A stretch of DNA of 64,000 bases from Desulfosporosinus youngiae DSM 17734 (GCF_000244895.1 NZ_CM001441.1:2376226-2440225); one strand, 5' to 3'. Positions 34,698 to 43,966 are shown, counted from the stretch's first letter. Notes: generated by a model from the letters alone, not told the origin. Numbers and translations: made by a program.

Positions 34698-34729
34698 ATC
34701 TCCATTCTGAGGCTTGATGGAGATATTTT
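34698..34729 (+). terminator. Terminator-like hairpin after the CaiB gene
   Basis: ATCTCCAT pairs with ATGGAGAT around an 11-base loop, followed by ATTTTC. Just before it ACGCTTCATTTTTGAAATC resembles the TTCAAATTTGAA enhancer element. The gap 34730-35001 has no supported gene. Confidence 0.5.
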
Positions 34730-35001
34730 CAAACTAGACCTTATCATATTATCAGAATTATGTTCAGAATATTATGAATATTAGCTGCTTACCACCGATA
34801 TTTGCTTAGAAATTGCAAATTTAATGGATAAGCATAGCAGACAGACAAAACAGGAAGGAGGGTTCTCCAAATGTAATAAGGGAAGGTACCATTGAAATTA
34901 TATTATAGGTGCTTTAGGGAGGTTCAAAGGAAGGATGAGAAACAAGTTCGTCTGTATGAAAGATTCTTACGTTAATATTAAAGAATTTGGGGGGGAATCA
35001 A

Positions 35002-36291
35002 ATGAATAATCAACGTGTCACGCCCATACCGGATAGGAATGCGCCACTGAATGGGTCAATGATCGTAATATGGATTTTTGCTTGGCTTGCTTTAGTGTTG
35101 GATGTAATGGATTGGCAGTTAGTTTCAGTTTCGGCTAAGGCTATTAGTACTGAATTCAACATACCGGCATCAATGATGGGGTTTGTTTTGGGAGCGCCAT
35201 TGCTAGGAGCAGGCCTGGGTGGCCTTATCTCTGGAGTTTTATCTGATAAGTTAGGAAGAGTACGTGTTATGTTCTGGTGCCTGATCTGGTACTCGTTATT
35301 TACCATAGCATTTGCATATGCTAATAGTATTGAAATGATGTTGGCCCTTAGATTTTTAGTTGGTATTGGTTTAGGAGCACAGTGGGGAGTTGGGAATACT
35401 CTGGTTGCAGAATGCCTTCCTTCAAGAATGAGAATTATGTGTTCAGCTGTAATACAGACTGGTTTTGCCTTTGGACCGATGCTGGCGGCTTTTCTAGCGA
35501 AAACCGTCATGCCTACTTATGGATGGAGGTCCCTATTTTGGTTTGGCGCTATCGGAATAGTTGTAGCTATAGCGGCCAAAATCTTCATTGCTGAACCTGA
35601 AGCATGGGTGCGCTCAAAAGAACATGCAACAGCAAGTGGGCTTAAGATGGGTAGTTTAAAGAGACTCTTTAGCACAGAAATATACGATTTTACTGGAACA
35701 ACCATTAGAAGAAATACCATTGGAGCTTTCTTTCTAGTTGTCTTTTCGTTATTGGCTTACTGGAGTGCCATGAGTTGGATTCCTAGTTGGTTAGCAACTG
35801 ATAAGCATATGGATATTGTTAAATCTATGAATTATATGATGTTTCTAAACATTGGAGGTGTCCTAGGGTATGTATTATTTGCATTCATAGCTGATCGCTG
35901 GGGAAGAAAGAAGCCTGCGTATGTAGCACTGTCAGCTTCCTTTATTGCTGTATTGATCTTTGTAAGGATTGGGGATAATAACACTTTGCTAATGTTTGCC
36001 CCTGTTTATGCATTTATTACTTATCCCATATTTGGATTATTTGGCGGATATATGGCTGAATTATTCCCTACTGATATCAGGGGTACGGGCGTAAACACAA
36101 TATACAACCTCGCCCGAATGATGAGTTTCTGGGGACCCGCGATGTTGGGTGCGATTGCTGCATTAACGTCTTTTTCCTTTGCCATCGGGGCGAGTGCATT
36201 CTTGTATCTATGCGCGATTGTACCGCTCATATTCTTGCCTGAGACCATTAAAAAGGCAGTAAGCAGAACTGGCACTGCAATTGACGTGTAA
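35002..36291 (+). CDS. MFS transporter, AAHS-like carboxylate/H+ symporter (module A)
   Basis: 429-residue carrier with 12 predicted membrane helices. Family signatures are DVMDWQLVSVSA in helix 1, the loop motif GVLSDKLGRVRVMFW between helices 2 and 3, and LVGIGLGAQWGVGNTLVAE in helix 4. ATG 35002 follows GGGGGGAA; the frame upstream is not needed. AAHS carriers import aromatic or other hydroxylated acids. It is paralogous to the carrier at 49526. The sigma-54 promoter at 31811 may read through to it, or it may have an unseen own promoter. Confidence 0.85.
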   Translation: MNNQRVTPIPDRNAPLNGSMIVIWIFAWLALVLDVMDWQLVSVSAKAISTEFNIPASMMGFVLGAPLLGAGLGGLISGVLSDKLGRVRVMFWCLIWYSLFTIAFAYANSIEMMLALRFLVGIGLGAQWGVGNTLVAECLPSRMRIMCSAVIQTGFAFGPMLAAFLAKTVMPTYGWRSLFWFGAIGIVVAIAAKIFIAEPEAWVRSKEHATASGLKMGSLKRLFSTEIYDFTGTTIRRNTIGAFFLVVFSLLAYWSAMSWIPSWLATDKHMDIVKSMNYMMFLNIGGVLGYVLFAFIADRWGRKKPAYVALSASFIAVLIFVRIGDNNTLLMFAPVYAFITYPIFGLFGGYMAELFPTDIRGTGVNTIYNLARMMSFWGPAMLGAIAALTSFSFAIGASAFLYLCAIVPLIFLPETIKKAVSRTGTAIDV

Positions 36292-36316
36292 AACAACAAT
36301 TAATACTATTACTACA

Positions 36317-36354
36317 CATGCGGCAGAGGATAGGCTTATATGCGCTGTCGCATG
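36317..36354 (+). terminator. Terminator-like hairpin after the MFS gene
   Basis: CATGCGGCAG pairs with CTGTCGCATG with one mismatch; flanking CTAC and GTAG may extend the stem, and a T-rich stretch follows. Confidence 0.5.
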
Positions 36355-36483
36355 CTTATTTGTAGTTTTAGTATTAAGTAAAGCAATTATAAAGATATAA
36401 TGAGACTATACAAACAACTCAATGCTTACCCGTATTAAAAGTCTGAGGAATAGTACTGAATTAGTGATTAGGAGTGAAACACA

Positions 36484-36630
36484 ATGTGAAAGAGAAAGAT
36501 AAAAATAGTTATTAAAACGGCTACGTTTTTAATTCCTTCGATTATTATTTTTTTAGGGGTAACCGTATGGTATATTAAAGAATTCCTTTCAATTGATTCG
36601 CAAACTAATATTATCGATAAAATTGGTTGA
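36484..36630 (+). pseudogene. Possible broken small membrane peptide gene (stop as second codon)
   Basis: AGGAGTG precedes ATG 36484, but the next codon is TGA. The same frame then runs 46 codons, with IVIKTATFLIPSIIIFLGVT as a membrane segment, to TGA 36628. The pattern looks like a small membrane peptide inactivated at codon 2, or translated from an unseen start. Otherwise 36300-36732 holds only AT-rich sequence. Confidence 0.3.
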
Positions 36631-36732
36631 CATACCTAATGATATCTTTATTTCTGCAATATGTAATTTACGTAAATGCTAAAAAACAGATATCGGATTA
36701 GAGCATAGGTTATGGTGAAATGAGGTATTCAA

Positions 36733-37275
36733 ATGGTTAATTGGTGGATAATCGGTGGGATAGCAATAATTGTTATAGGGTGGACATGGTACCGAGGAAA
36801 TAATATGATCAAGTCTCGGGAAAGTCTTATATGTGAAATCACCAGGGTAGGAAACATTAACGCTAAAGATATCTATTATTTATCATATCATGGCGGTGTA
36901 CCTGCGATACCCAAACCCCAGAAGTTGAATATTGCCATAGCTAACCAATACATCCTGTTATTCAATGACAAGGGAGATAATGAGAAAATATATTTTAGAA
37001 GTTTTCGTAAGATTGATAAACTTACCACAAGAAAAGGGCCGAATTTAAAGGGTAAAAGTATTGTATTATGGGGACCATTTGTAGGGCTGTTTTTACAGGT
37101 AAAGTTAAGGTACTTCATTATTATTGAGTATCTTGATTCCAATAATCAAAATAATAATATTCTATTTGAATGTGACCTCAAAGGTCATAAAGATCTATAT
37201 GACAAGATTTATGGGTATTACAATAAAGCAAAAAACGAACCCAATCCGCGAATAGGTGCTTGGGCAACGTGGTAG
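36733..37275 (+). CDS. Hypothetical membrane-anchored protein, 180 aa
   Basis: One N-terminal membrane helix (WWIIGGIAIIVIGWTWYRG) and a predicted cytoplasmic beta-rich domain: SLICEITRVG, NIAIANQYILLFND, IYFRSFRKIDKL, YFIIIEYLDSN. The alternating strands followed by a final helix (HKDLYDKIYGYYNKAKN) resemble a pleckstrin-homology-like bacterial domain, but I cannot assign a family. GAGGT lies 6 bases before ATG. Alone between two hairpins, so monocistronic. Confidence 0.6.
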   Translation: MVNWWIIGGIAIIVIGWTWYRGNNMIKSRESLICEITRVGNINAKDIYYLSYHGGVPAIPKPQKLNIAIANQYILLFNDKGDNEKIYFRSFRKIDKLTTRKGPNLKGKSIVLWGPFVGLFLQVKLRYFIIIEYLDSNNQNNNILFECDLKGHKDLYDKIYGYYNKAKNEPNPRIGAWATW

Positions 37276-37316
37276 ATATTCTTATTATTGGATTTGAGGT
37301 TATAATATTTTTTAAT

Positions 37317-37356
37317 AAACTATTTTGGCTGCCTGAAATAGGCAGCCAAATAGTTT
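37317..37356. terminator. Hairpin after the hypothetical membrane-anchored protein gene
   Basis: Perfect 17-base arms, left AAACTATTTTGGCTGCC, loop TGAAATA, then the exact reverse complement. The A/T-rich outer parts allow termination on either strand. Confidence 0.6.
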
Positions 37357-37533
37357 ATTGGACTTAAAAGTGCCATCCATTTGACACGATTGAGATCTTA
37401 GATTTACTTACCAAAATATTCACCAACTTCAGTAGGTGCGTCATTTAATATATGGTACAATTTAAGCAAGTTCGGTTGGGGTTCAACCATACATAAAGAA
37501 ACGATGGAAACATGAGTTTAATGGGGTGATAAG

Positions 37534-39586
37534 ATGATCGATAAATTGATAAAAACTGATCCATTACCTGTCACACTCGAAACAAAGGTTGAATCTGTCT
37601 TGGGTTTATACTTGGACATGGGGCTGCTAAGAATACCTGTTGTAGATAATACAAGAAAATTTTGCGGTGTAATTAGACTCAACAAAGATATTTTGTTTAA
37701 AATACTAAATAATGGCGGCAAGGCGAAGGAATACCTGGATTCAAAGTATTCTACTATATATTTGAATGATTCAATTGAAAGTATAGATTGGAAAAAAGAA
37801 ACCTATCTCCCTGTTATAGCTGCTGACGGTATGTATCAAGGGTATGTTGTTGAAGAAGATGCAACCAACTTTATCCATAATTATCAGAAGATTCTGCTAA
37901 AAACTATTAGAGATCAAGACATCACCGGGATTGTCGCCATTGATCAGAGCAACCGCATTACGTTTGTAAATCGTACTGCAGAGAAATTGTATGGGTTAAA
38001 CAATATAAAAGGAAAATTGATCACTGAAGTTAACCCTCAGACGATGCTTCATAATATCATCAAATCCGGAAATTCGTTGTTCTCAATAACTATGAAATTA
38101 CCCAATGGTACACAAGTTTTGGCTGATTTTCATCCGCTTTATGAAAATGATGAGGTTATTGGCGCTATAGCATTCTTTAATAGTATCGATGAAATCGATG
38201 AAGTGCTTAAGAAATCTCATCAAGTCATGGAAATTGCCCTTAATTCATCTTACGACGGTATATGGATTACAGATAATAATGGAAAAGCCATCTATATCAA
38301 TGATGCTATTGAACGCATTACCGGCTTAAGAAAAAATGAATGCATCGGAAGATATTCGCAAGATCTTGAGAGGGAAGGGATTCTTAGCGAGTCGGTTGCT
38401 ATGAAAGTAATGAAGGAAAAGGATATCGTTACAATATTACAAGCAACTCCATCCGGGAAAAAAACTCTCGTGACGGGTACTCCAATCTATAGTGAGAATC
38501 ATGAAATATCATTTGTTGTTGTTAATAACAGAGACATTACTGAATTGACGGCTTTAAGGGAGAATTACCAAAAATCTCAAATTTTAAAGGCAGAGCTTGA
38601 AAATTTAAAGACAAAATTAAAACGTTATGAAGAGAAAGAGATAATAACTAAAAGCAAACAAATGAGAAAAATACTTGACTTGGTGGAAAAAATTGCGCCC
38701 TTAGACTCTACAGTGTTGATTAATGGTGAATCAGGAGTTGGAAAAGAAGTCATCGCCAAACTATTACATAATTTAAGTCCCAGATCGAAAAATGGAAGAT
38801 ATGTTTCCATTAATTGCGGAGCCATACCTAGCACTCTTCTTGAATCGGAATTATTTGGCTACGAAAAAGGTGCTTTCACTGGCGCGATCAAAGAAGGCAA
38901 ACTGGGACTAATGGAACAAGCGCATAATGGGACACTCTTGCTTGATGAAATAGGAGAATTGCCTATGGATATGCAAGTAAAACTCTTGCGGGTTCTTCAA
39001 GAACGCAAGATAGTGCGATTGGGAGGAACAAATGAGAAAGAATTGGACTTGCGAATTATTGCTTGTACAAATCGGGATCTACATGAAATGACTCAGCAGC
39101 ATCTTTTTCGTGAGGACTTATTTTACCGACTCAATATTGTTCCTATAACGATACCTCCTCTCAGAGAAAGGACCGAGGATATTTCGGGACTTTTACTATA
39201 CTATCTGGATATTTTTAATAAAAAATTTAAGACTGCTAAGTATTTTTTCTCCAGCGGTCATGGATCTGTTTGGCAAGTATTTGTGGCCTGGTAATGTAAG
39301 ACAACTTATCAATATTGTAGAAAGATTGGTGATTACTTCACAGGGTGATTTAATTGGATTAACCGATTTGCCAACCGAGTTTTTGGGATCTGTTTATAGA
39401 CAAGAAACATTTGAGGAAATTATCGTGGATGACTGTAAAACTCTGAAGCAAATGGTGGGAGAATTCGAAAGCAAAATTGTCGAAAACGCTATGAAGCAAT
39501 ATGGTACTTCTCGAAAGGCTGCCTCAGTATTAGGAATAAGTCAAGCATCTGTTTTGCGCAGAATCAAGAAAAATCATCAGGAATAA
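37534..39586 (+). pseudogene. Sigma-54-dependent activator with CBS and PAS domains, split by a frameshift
   Basis: Residues 1-130 resemble paired CBS modules (TDPLPVTLETKVESVLGLYL; LLRIPVVDN), followed by two PAS domains (ITGIVAIDQSNRITFVNRTA and YDGIWITDNNGKAIYINDAI), an AAA+ domain with Walker A INGESGVGKEVIA, the loop GAFTGA and Walker B GTLLLDEIGELP, then a Fis-type helix-turn-helix (TSRKAASVLGISQASVLRRI). The frame breaks at a run of six T (39243-39248): with one T fewer, YFSPAVMDLFGKYLWPGNVR reads straight through. As given, the first frame stops at 39292-39294 without the DNA-binding end. It could be a real mutation, slippage-tolerant expression or a sequencing error. Likely regulator of the neighbouring sigma-54 promoters. 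Confidence 0.85.
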
Positions 39587-39658
39587 TCCTAAACTGGTCA
39601 GTGAGCTTGCTGTATCTGAGGGTCAGGAAATTTACGGTGACGATACGCTTCTGATCGC

Positions 39659-39795
39659 AGATATTCCCCTACGCTTCAAATTTGAATCGAAAGCATCAAA
39701 GGCATCAAATGTGCCATGTTTGGGGATGAAAACGTCAATCAGATGATTGTTCTTGGCAGGTTCCGCAACTTCAAGTACTATGCCAAGACTAGTGC
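39659..39795 (+). repeat. Diverged copy of promoter-upstream region (pair with 40178-40285)
   Basis: ACGCTTCAAATTTGAATCG at 39672 and AACGTCAATCAGATGATTGT further on recur at 40183 and 40210 with changes, spaced differently. The copy includes one TTCAAATTTGAA site (39675-39686). No gene is visible in 39587-39820. Confidence 0.6.
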
Positions 39796-39820
39796 CTTCC
39801 GGCAATGTGTTGAAGAAAGG

Positions 39821-39994
39821 TTAGTGAATAAATATAGCATAATAATAGCCGAAACTAATAACTGCTAATATCCAAATAACTGTCACACCTGATTTAACGA
39901 CTCTATCATGACGCTTAAGACATTCAGGGCAAAGCCCAGAGTCATATATTTCTTTTCCACAACTACTACATGTATAAACTGTTTCAGTATCCAA
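39821..39994 (-). CDS. Small zinc-ribbon membrane protein, about 57 aa
   Basis: Reads TVYTCSSCGKEIYDSGLCPECLKRH, a four-cysteine zinc ribbon of the CxxC...CxxC type, followed by a single C-terminal membrane helix (VTVIWILAVISFGYYYAIF). TTG 39994 is preferred because GGGAGGTGGG lies just upstream; longer starts up to 40048 are possible. Function unknown. It lies antisense in the spacer between a regulator and an MFS gene. Confidence 0.6.
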   Translation of the reverse strand: MDTETVYTCSSCGKEIYDSGLCPECLKRHDRVVKSGVTVIWILAVISFGYYYAIFIH

Positions 39995-40094
39995 TAGTCC
40001 CACCTCCCCTGAATCTCGAAGATCCCTCCTTTCTAAATCAAGCAGCAAAATTTATGCCAAAAGACGTATTAGTAAAGCATCAAATTTTAATGTG

Positions 40095-40140
40095 AAATTC
40101 CCCCCGATTTTCAATAGTCGAAAATCGGGGGGAATTTTTT
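40095..40140 (+). terminator. Strong rho-independent terminator
   Basis: AAATTCCCCCCGATTTTC and its exact reverse complement around a 7-base loop, then a T run. It insulates the sigma-54 promoter region that follows from upstream transcription. Confidence 0.8.
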
Positions 40141-40166
40141 TGTGCAACTCTATTCTTAGTCAACGC

Positions 40167-40196
40167 TTCATATTTGAATCGTACGCTTCAAATTTG
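40167..40196. promoter_or_regulatory. Enhancer-type palindromes upstream of a sigma-54 promoter
   Basis: ACGCTTCATATTTGAATCGT followed directly by ACGCTTCAAATTTG, two adjacent copies of the element also seen at 31650-31689 and 39675. They end 124 bases before the -24 GG at 40320. Confidence 0.65.
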
Positions 40197-40319
40197 CTTT
40201 GCTTTGGGGAGGAAACGTCAATCAGATGATCATTCTTGGTGGGGTCTGCAACATCACGAACCTTGTCAGAGCTGGCGTCTGAAGACAGAGGCCATTAATG
40301 TTGATATTTTCTAATACAT

Positions 40320-40333
40320 GGCATGACTATTGC
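40320..40333 (+). promoter_or_regulatory. Sigma-54 (-24/-12) promoter of the MFS-SDR module B
   Basis: CATGGCATGACTATTGCAAT: GG at 40320-40321 and GC at 40332-40333, 10-base spacing. Flanks (AGGCCATTAATGTT before it) resemble those of the 31811 promoter. Confidence 0.78.
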
Positions 40334-40445
40334 AATAACTTTACTATATTCAGAACATTAAATAAATTTAAATATTTAAGGGGGTGAAAGGTGCCAAACG
40401 GGAATACCTTTCGGTGAAATCTGAATATCTAAAGGAGGAATTAGT

Positions 40446-41750
40446 TTGGGTACAAAATTGGATTTAAACGTTGAAATAATGAAACCAGCTGGAAATAAAC
40501 GTTATTTTGCAGTATTTATGGTTGCCTTGATGGTTGGAATAAACTACTTGGATCGAGTGAATTTTAGTGTCGCTACTCCAACAATTATGCAAGAATTTGG
40601 ACTGGATGCCGGGCAAATGGGAATTTTAATGTCTGCTTTCTTTTGGTCATATACCCTCACAATGTTGCCCATCGGTGGTATTCTAAATAAATTCGGTCCC
40701 AAACACGCGATAACAGGGGCAGCAGCCGGGTGGGGCTTAGTGACCATGCTTACAGGTTTGGCATCTAGTTTTACACATTTTTTTTGGGTTCGTATCTTAT
40801 TAGGAGTAACAGAAGCACCCGGCTTTCCCGCTAGTGCACGTGTGGTTTCAGTATGGACTCCGATAAAAGAAAGGACTTTTTGCTCAGCATGTTTTGATTG
40901 CTGTGCCAGAGTAGGCTCTGCGTTTGCACCTCCTTTGGTTGCTTGGTTAATCCTGAGTTATGGTTGGAGAGCATCATTTGTAATTACCGGCGCAATCGCG
41001 GTAGTGTATGCATTTTTTTGGCATTTTACCTATCATGAACCGGATGCACATCCAACTATTACCAAGGAGGAACTAGCTTATATTAGGCAGGATGAGATCG
41101 TTACTTCAGAAGGCGCTGTCGAAAGTAAACCCATTCCTATGTTGAAGTTATTCTTATATCCGACGGTTCTAAAGATTTCAATCGCTTATGCTCTGTATTT
41201 ATACGTTTGGACTACCTTTAATTCCTGGATGCCGGCTTATTTAATGCAAGCAAGGGGATTAAATCTGAAACAAATGGGTTTCGCAGCAATGGTCCCTTAT
41301 ATTGTAGCAGTTGTTTGCGAATTATTGGGTGGTGTAGTATTTGACAAATGGAAAGCAAAAGGAGCTACTGTAACCCAGTTGAGAAGAACAGGTATGGGTC
41401 TGGCAATGCTGGGTTCCGCGGTATTCATTTGGCTGACGATGCTGGCTTCTACAGCAACAGGAGCTATCATGTACCTCAGTCTCTTTATGGGAATCTTTGC
41501 ATTCGGAGCTTCAAATGTTTGGGCTATTCCTGGGGATATTGCACCCTACGGACAAGCAGGCGGCGTAGGGGGCGTATACAACTTCGTAGGTAATTTCGGA
41601 GCATTATTTTCTCCAATGGTGACAGGTTTTTTCATTGCATCCAAATATGGTTACAATGGTGGATTTACAGTATGTTGTATATTAGCCGTAATTGGAGCAG
41701 TGCTCTTTATGATCAGTGACTATACTCGTTTATCGCCTAAATTGGCATAA
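40446..41750 (+). CDS. MFS transporter, anion:cation symporter (ACS)-like (module B)
   Basis: 434-residue carrier with 12 predicted helices. The start RYFAVFMVALMVGINYLDRV (helix 1 with the NYxDR motif) and the helix 4 stretch GVTEAPGFPASARVVSVW are typical of the ACS family that imports sugar acids and similar organic anions. TTG start 6 bases after AAAGGAGG. It is not closely similar to the two AAHS-like carriers in the window, so module B uses a different carrier class. Followed by an SDR gene 28 bases later in one unit. Confidence 0.87.
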   Translation: MGTKLDLNVEIMKPAGNKRYFAVFMVALMVGINYLDRVNFSVATPTIMQEFGLDAGQMGILMSAFFWSYTLTMLPIGGILNKFGPKHAITGAAAGWGLVTMLTGLASSFTHFFWVRILLGVTEAPGFPASARVVSVWTPIKERTFCSACFDCCARVGSAFAPPLVAWLILSYGWRASFVITGAIAVVYAFFWHFTYHEPDAHPTITKEELAYIRQDEIVTSEGAVESKPIPMLKLFLYPTVLKISIAYALYLYVWTTFNSWMPAYLMQARGLNLKQMGFAAMVPYIVAVVCELLGGVVFDKWKAKGATVTQLRRTGMGLAMLGSAVFIWLTMLASTATGAIMYLSLFMGIFAFGASNVWAIPGDIAPYGQAGGVGGVYNFVGNFGALFSPMVTGFFIASKYGYNGGFTVCCILAVIGAVLFMISDYTRLSPKLA

Positions 41751-41778
41751 GATGAGCTTGGAAAAGAGGAGGTACAAT

Positions 41779-42540
41779 ATGGATCTAAGTATTAGGCTGG
41801 ATGGAAAAATAGCTATAGTAACTGGCTCGGCAATGGGAGTAGGCCAAGGAATAGCACAAGGATTAGCTTCTGTAGGAGCACATGTTATTATCGCTGATAT
41901 CGCCGAAGAAGCTGCTCAGAAGACTGCCGGCGAAATTGTTGATAAGGGCGGTAAGGCTGAAAGTTACCGACTGGATACAACCGATAGCGCTCAATTTAAC
42001 ACCCTAGTTGAATATTTAATGAAGCAATACGGAAGGATAGACATTCTCGTAAACAATGCGGGAATTAACAAACGGAATCTGTGCATTAATATGCCCGAAG
42101 AAGACTTCAAAAAGATTATTAATATCAACCTAACTGGTGTTTGGATAGGTTGTAAGGCTGTAGCACCAGCAATGATTGCTCAAAAAAGTGGTAAGATTGT
42201 TAACACTTGTTCGGTTATGGGCTATGCTTCATTGCCTGAACTCTCAGCCTATTCAGCTTCTAAGGGAGGGGTACTGCAATTAACCAGGAACCTAGCCTTA
42301 GAATTGGTAGATCATAATATTCAGGTAAATGCCGTAGCGCCAGCTTATATAACTACAGAAATGACGCTTAAGCTTAAAGCTAATGCAGTAATATATGAAG
42401 ACCTGATCAGAAGAACCCCGATGAAGAGATTTGGGACACTTGAGGAGGTTGCGGGGCCAGTTGTCTTCTTGTGTTCAGATTTATCAAACTATATGACAGG
42501 GCATACGATGCCTGTGGATGGCGGTTGGTTGTGTTGGTAG
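41779..42540 (+). CDS. Short-chain dehydrogenase/reductase (module B)
   Basis: 253-residue SDR: TGSAMGVGQGIAQGLA cofactor motif, ILVNNAGINKR, catalytic YSASKGG, C-terminal TGHTMPVDGGWLCW. ATG 41779 follows AGAGGAGGT; the frame extends into the MFS gene but is not needed. Close paralogue of the SDR at 48435-49196 (shared TGxAMGxGxGIAxGLAS, IxINLTGxWxGCxAVAP, GHTMxVDGGW). Likely acts on a hydroxy acid imported by the carrier. Last gene of the unit. Confidence 0.88.
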   Translation: MDLSIRLDGKIAIVTGSAMGVGQGIAQGLASVGAHVIIADIAEEAAQKTAGEIVDKGGKAESYRLDTTDSAQFNTLVEYLMKQYGRIDILVNNAGINKRNLCINMPEEDFKKIININLTGVWIGCKAVAPAMIAQKSGKIVNTCSVMGYASLPELSAYSASKGGVLQLTRNLALELVDHNIQVNAVAPAYITTEMTLKLKANAVIYEDLIRRTPMKRFGTLEEVAGPVVFLCSDLSNYMTGHTMPVDGGWLCW

Positions 42541-42587
42541 CTGCTCTGAAAAAAGACCCTAAAGACATGCCGAAGAATTCCCAGACC

Positions 42588-42803
42588 CGCAAGCAGGGCA
42601 GCTTCGTCCACAGAAGCGAACCCATTGCATGGAGAGGCGGTAAAAGCCCACAAGACGGTGCGGGGATACGGAGCCACGGGTTCACATCAGGTATTACCCT
42701 GAGGTTTGGCGGAGTCCCGCACCGGCGAGTGGGCGAGCCTCGGAATGCTGCGGTGAGCGGATGTGGCGAAGCTGCCCGACCCGAGCACTCCCTTTTCATC
42801 CTC
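42588..42803 (+). repeat. GC-rich dispersed repeat, copy 1
   Basis: About 200 bases much richer in GC than surroundings, nearly the same as 55272-55461 in the opposite direction (shared GAAGCGAACCCAT, GGTATTACCCTGAGGTTTGG, GGCGAGTGGGCGAGCCTCGG). It follows the SDR stop by about 50 bases. A reading frame is open through it but is best explained as chance in GC-rich sequence. The family, if any, is unknown to me. Confidence 0.8.
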
Positions 42804-42889
42804 TGATGGTGCCGCGACATCGGCATGGGCGACTACTCTATGAATTCTCTAGTTCTCAGGTATTTCCAGAATTTCAAAAAAAGTCAATT

Positions 42890-42927
42890 TTCCTTGGAGA
42901 AATTTTAATAATAATCTCTCCAAGGAA
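42890..42927. other. Hairpin in the spacer before the third SDR
   Basis: TTCCTTGGAGA and TCTCCAAGGAA around a 16-base AT-rich loop. No clear T run on the plus strand. The rest of 42810-43126 shows no gene and no -24/-12 element. Confidence 0.45.
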
Positions 42928-43126
42928 ATACTATCTTATCCTTTGGTTATTGGGGATATTACCCTCTTCTAATAGTTGCTCAAAGAGATTATACCTAGGG
43001 ATTAATTGAGCGCATCACCTTAGTGAAGTTATAGATACTAATAAATGCAATTTGTATTGCAGAGTATTAGAGCCAATCGAACGAATTCTGCTCATCATGG
43101 AAATTAATTGTCAAGGAGCGATACAC

Positions 43127-43873
43127 ATGAACTTCGAAGGGAAAACTGTATTTATTACTGGTGCCGCTTCTGGTATAGGTAAAGGAACAGCACAGTCCTT
43201 TATGGATAAAGGAGCTAAGGTAGCTGCTATTGATATTAATCAGGCGGGTCTCGCAGCCTTCGCCGCTGATAATGTTGACAAAGTTGATAGACTACTAACC
43301 ATCCCCACAAACATTGTGAATACTCAAGAAGTTGATGAGGCAGTAGATGCGGTCATGAAGTGGTCAGGCCAAATTGATATCCTTATCAATTCAGCAGGAT
43401 TGTATGTGCAAGAAATGTTAACTGAAATGAGCGATGAACTCTGGGACAGAACTATAAAGGTTAATTTGTACGGATCATTTAACTGCACCAGAGCAGTGGC
43501 ACGTGAGATGAAGAAGAAAAAATACGGAAAGATAATAAATATGGGCTCTATTGCCGGAGAACGAGGATCAATTGCCAACAGCCACTATACGACAACTAAA
43601 AGAGGAATTGAAGGCTTTAGCCGTAGTGTAGCATTAGAACTGGCACCCTATAATATTACCGTTAATTGCATCGCACCTGGAATAATAATGACTCCCATAT
43701 TCAGTGCGGAAATTCTACAAGAACGCGGTGACGCTTGGTTGAAAACCATTCCACTCGGACGCTTTGGACAACCTAAAGATGTTGCAAATGGAATTATGTT
43801 CCTGTGTTCCGAATATGCGGATTTCATAACCGGATTTACTCTCGATATAAACGGCGGTATGTATCTGCGCTAA
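43127..43873 (+). CDS. Short-chain dehydrogenase/reductase, separate unit
   Basis: 248-residue SDR: TGAASGIGKGTAQSF, LINSAGLYV (NSAG instead of NNAG), catalytic YTTTKRG, end TGFTLDINGGMYLR. ATG 43127 follows AAGGAGCG by about 8 bases; longer frames are not needed. It is less similar to the other SDRs of the window than they are to each other. No sigma-54 promoter is visible upstream; it may use a sigma-70-type promoter in 42930-43120. Substrate unknown. Confidence 0.87.
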   Translation: MNFEGKTVFITGAASGIGKGTAQSFMDKGAKVAAIDINQAGLAAFAADNVDKVDRLLTIPTNIVNTQEVDEAVDAVMKWSGQIDILINSAGLYVQEMLTEMSDELWDRTIKVNLYGSFNCTRAVAREMKKKKYGKIINMGSIAGERGSIANSHYTTTKRGIEGFSRSVALELAPYNITVNCIAPGIIMTPIFSAEILQERGDAWLKTIPLGRFGQPKDVANGIMFLCSEYADFITGFTLDINGGMYLR

Positions 43874-43876
43874 ATG

Positions 43877-43913
43877 TCTGATACTACGAAAACTTCTGCA
43901 ACAGGGATTGAAG
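43877..43913 (+). repeat. 37-base exact copy of part of the chemoreceptor-like gene
   Basis: Begins TCTGATACTACGAAAACTTC and is the same, base for base, as 47015-47051 inside the gene at 46397-47224. It lies four bases after the SDR stop and has no start or frame of its own. Confidence 0.85.
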
Positions 43914-43924
43914 TAGAAAGCAAA

Positions 43925-43966
43925 AGCCCAAAGTAATCAACGCTCAAGTGGACTACTTTGGGTTTT
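43925..43966 (+). terminator. Terminator of the SDR unit
   Basis: CCCAAAGTA pairs with TACTTTGGG, followed by TTTT. Confidence 0.7.

Noticed and set aside
34800-34840. A sigma-54 promoter before the module A carrier (TTTGCTTAGAAATTGCAA)
   Set aside because: No GG at -24 and the spacing is 9 rather than 10, so it fails the strict pattern.
42471-42806. An open 111-codon frame across the GC-rich repeat, similar in protein sequence to a frame at 55234-55491
   Set aside because: The two frames look alike only because the repeat copies differ by few bases. Frame 1 begins inside the SDR gene, neither has a ribosome binding site, and the composition is that of stop-poor GC-rich DNA.
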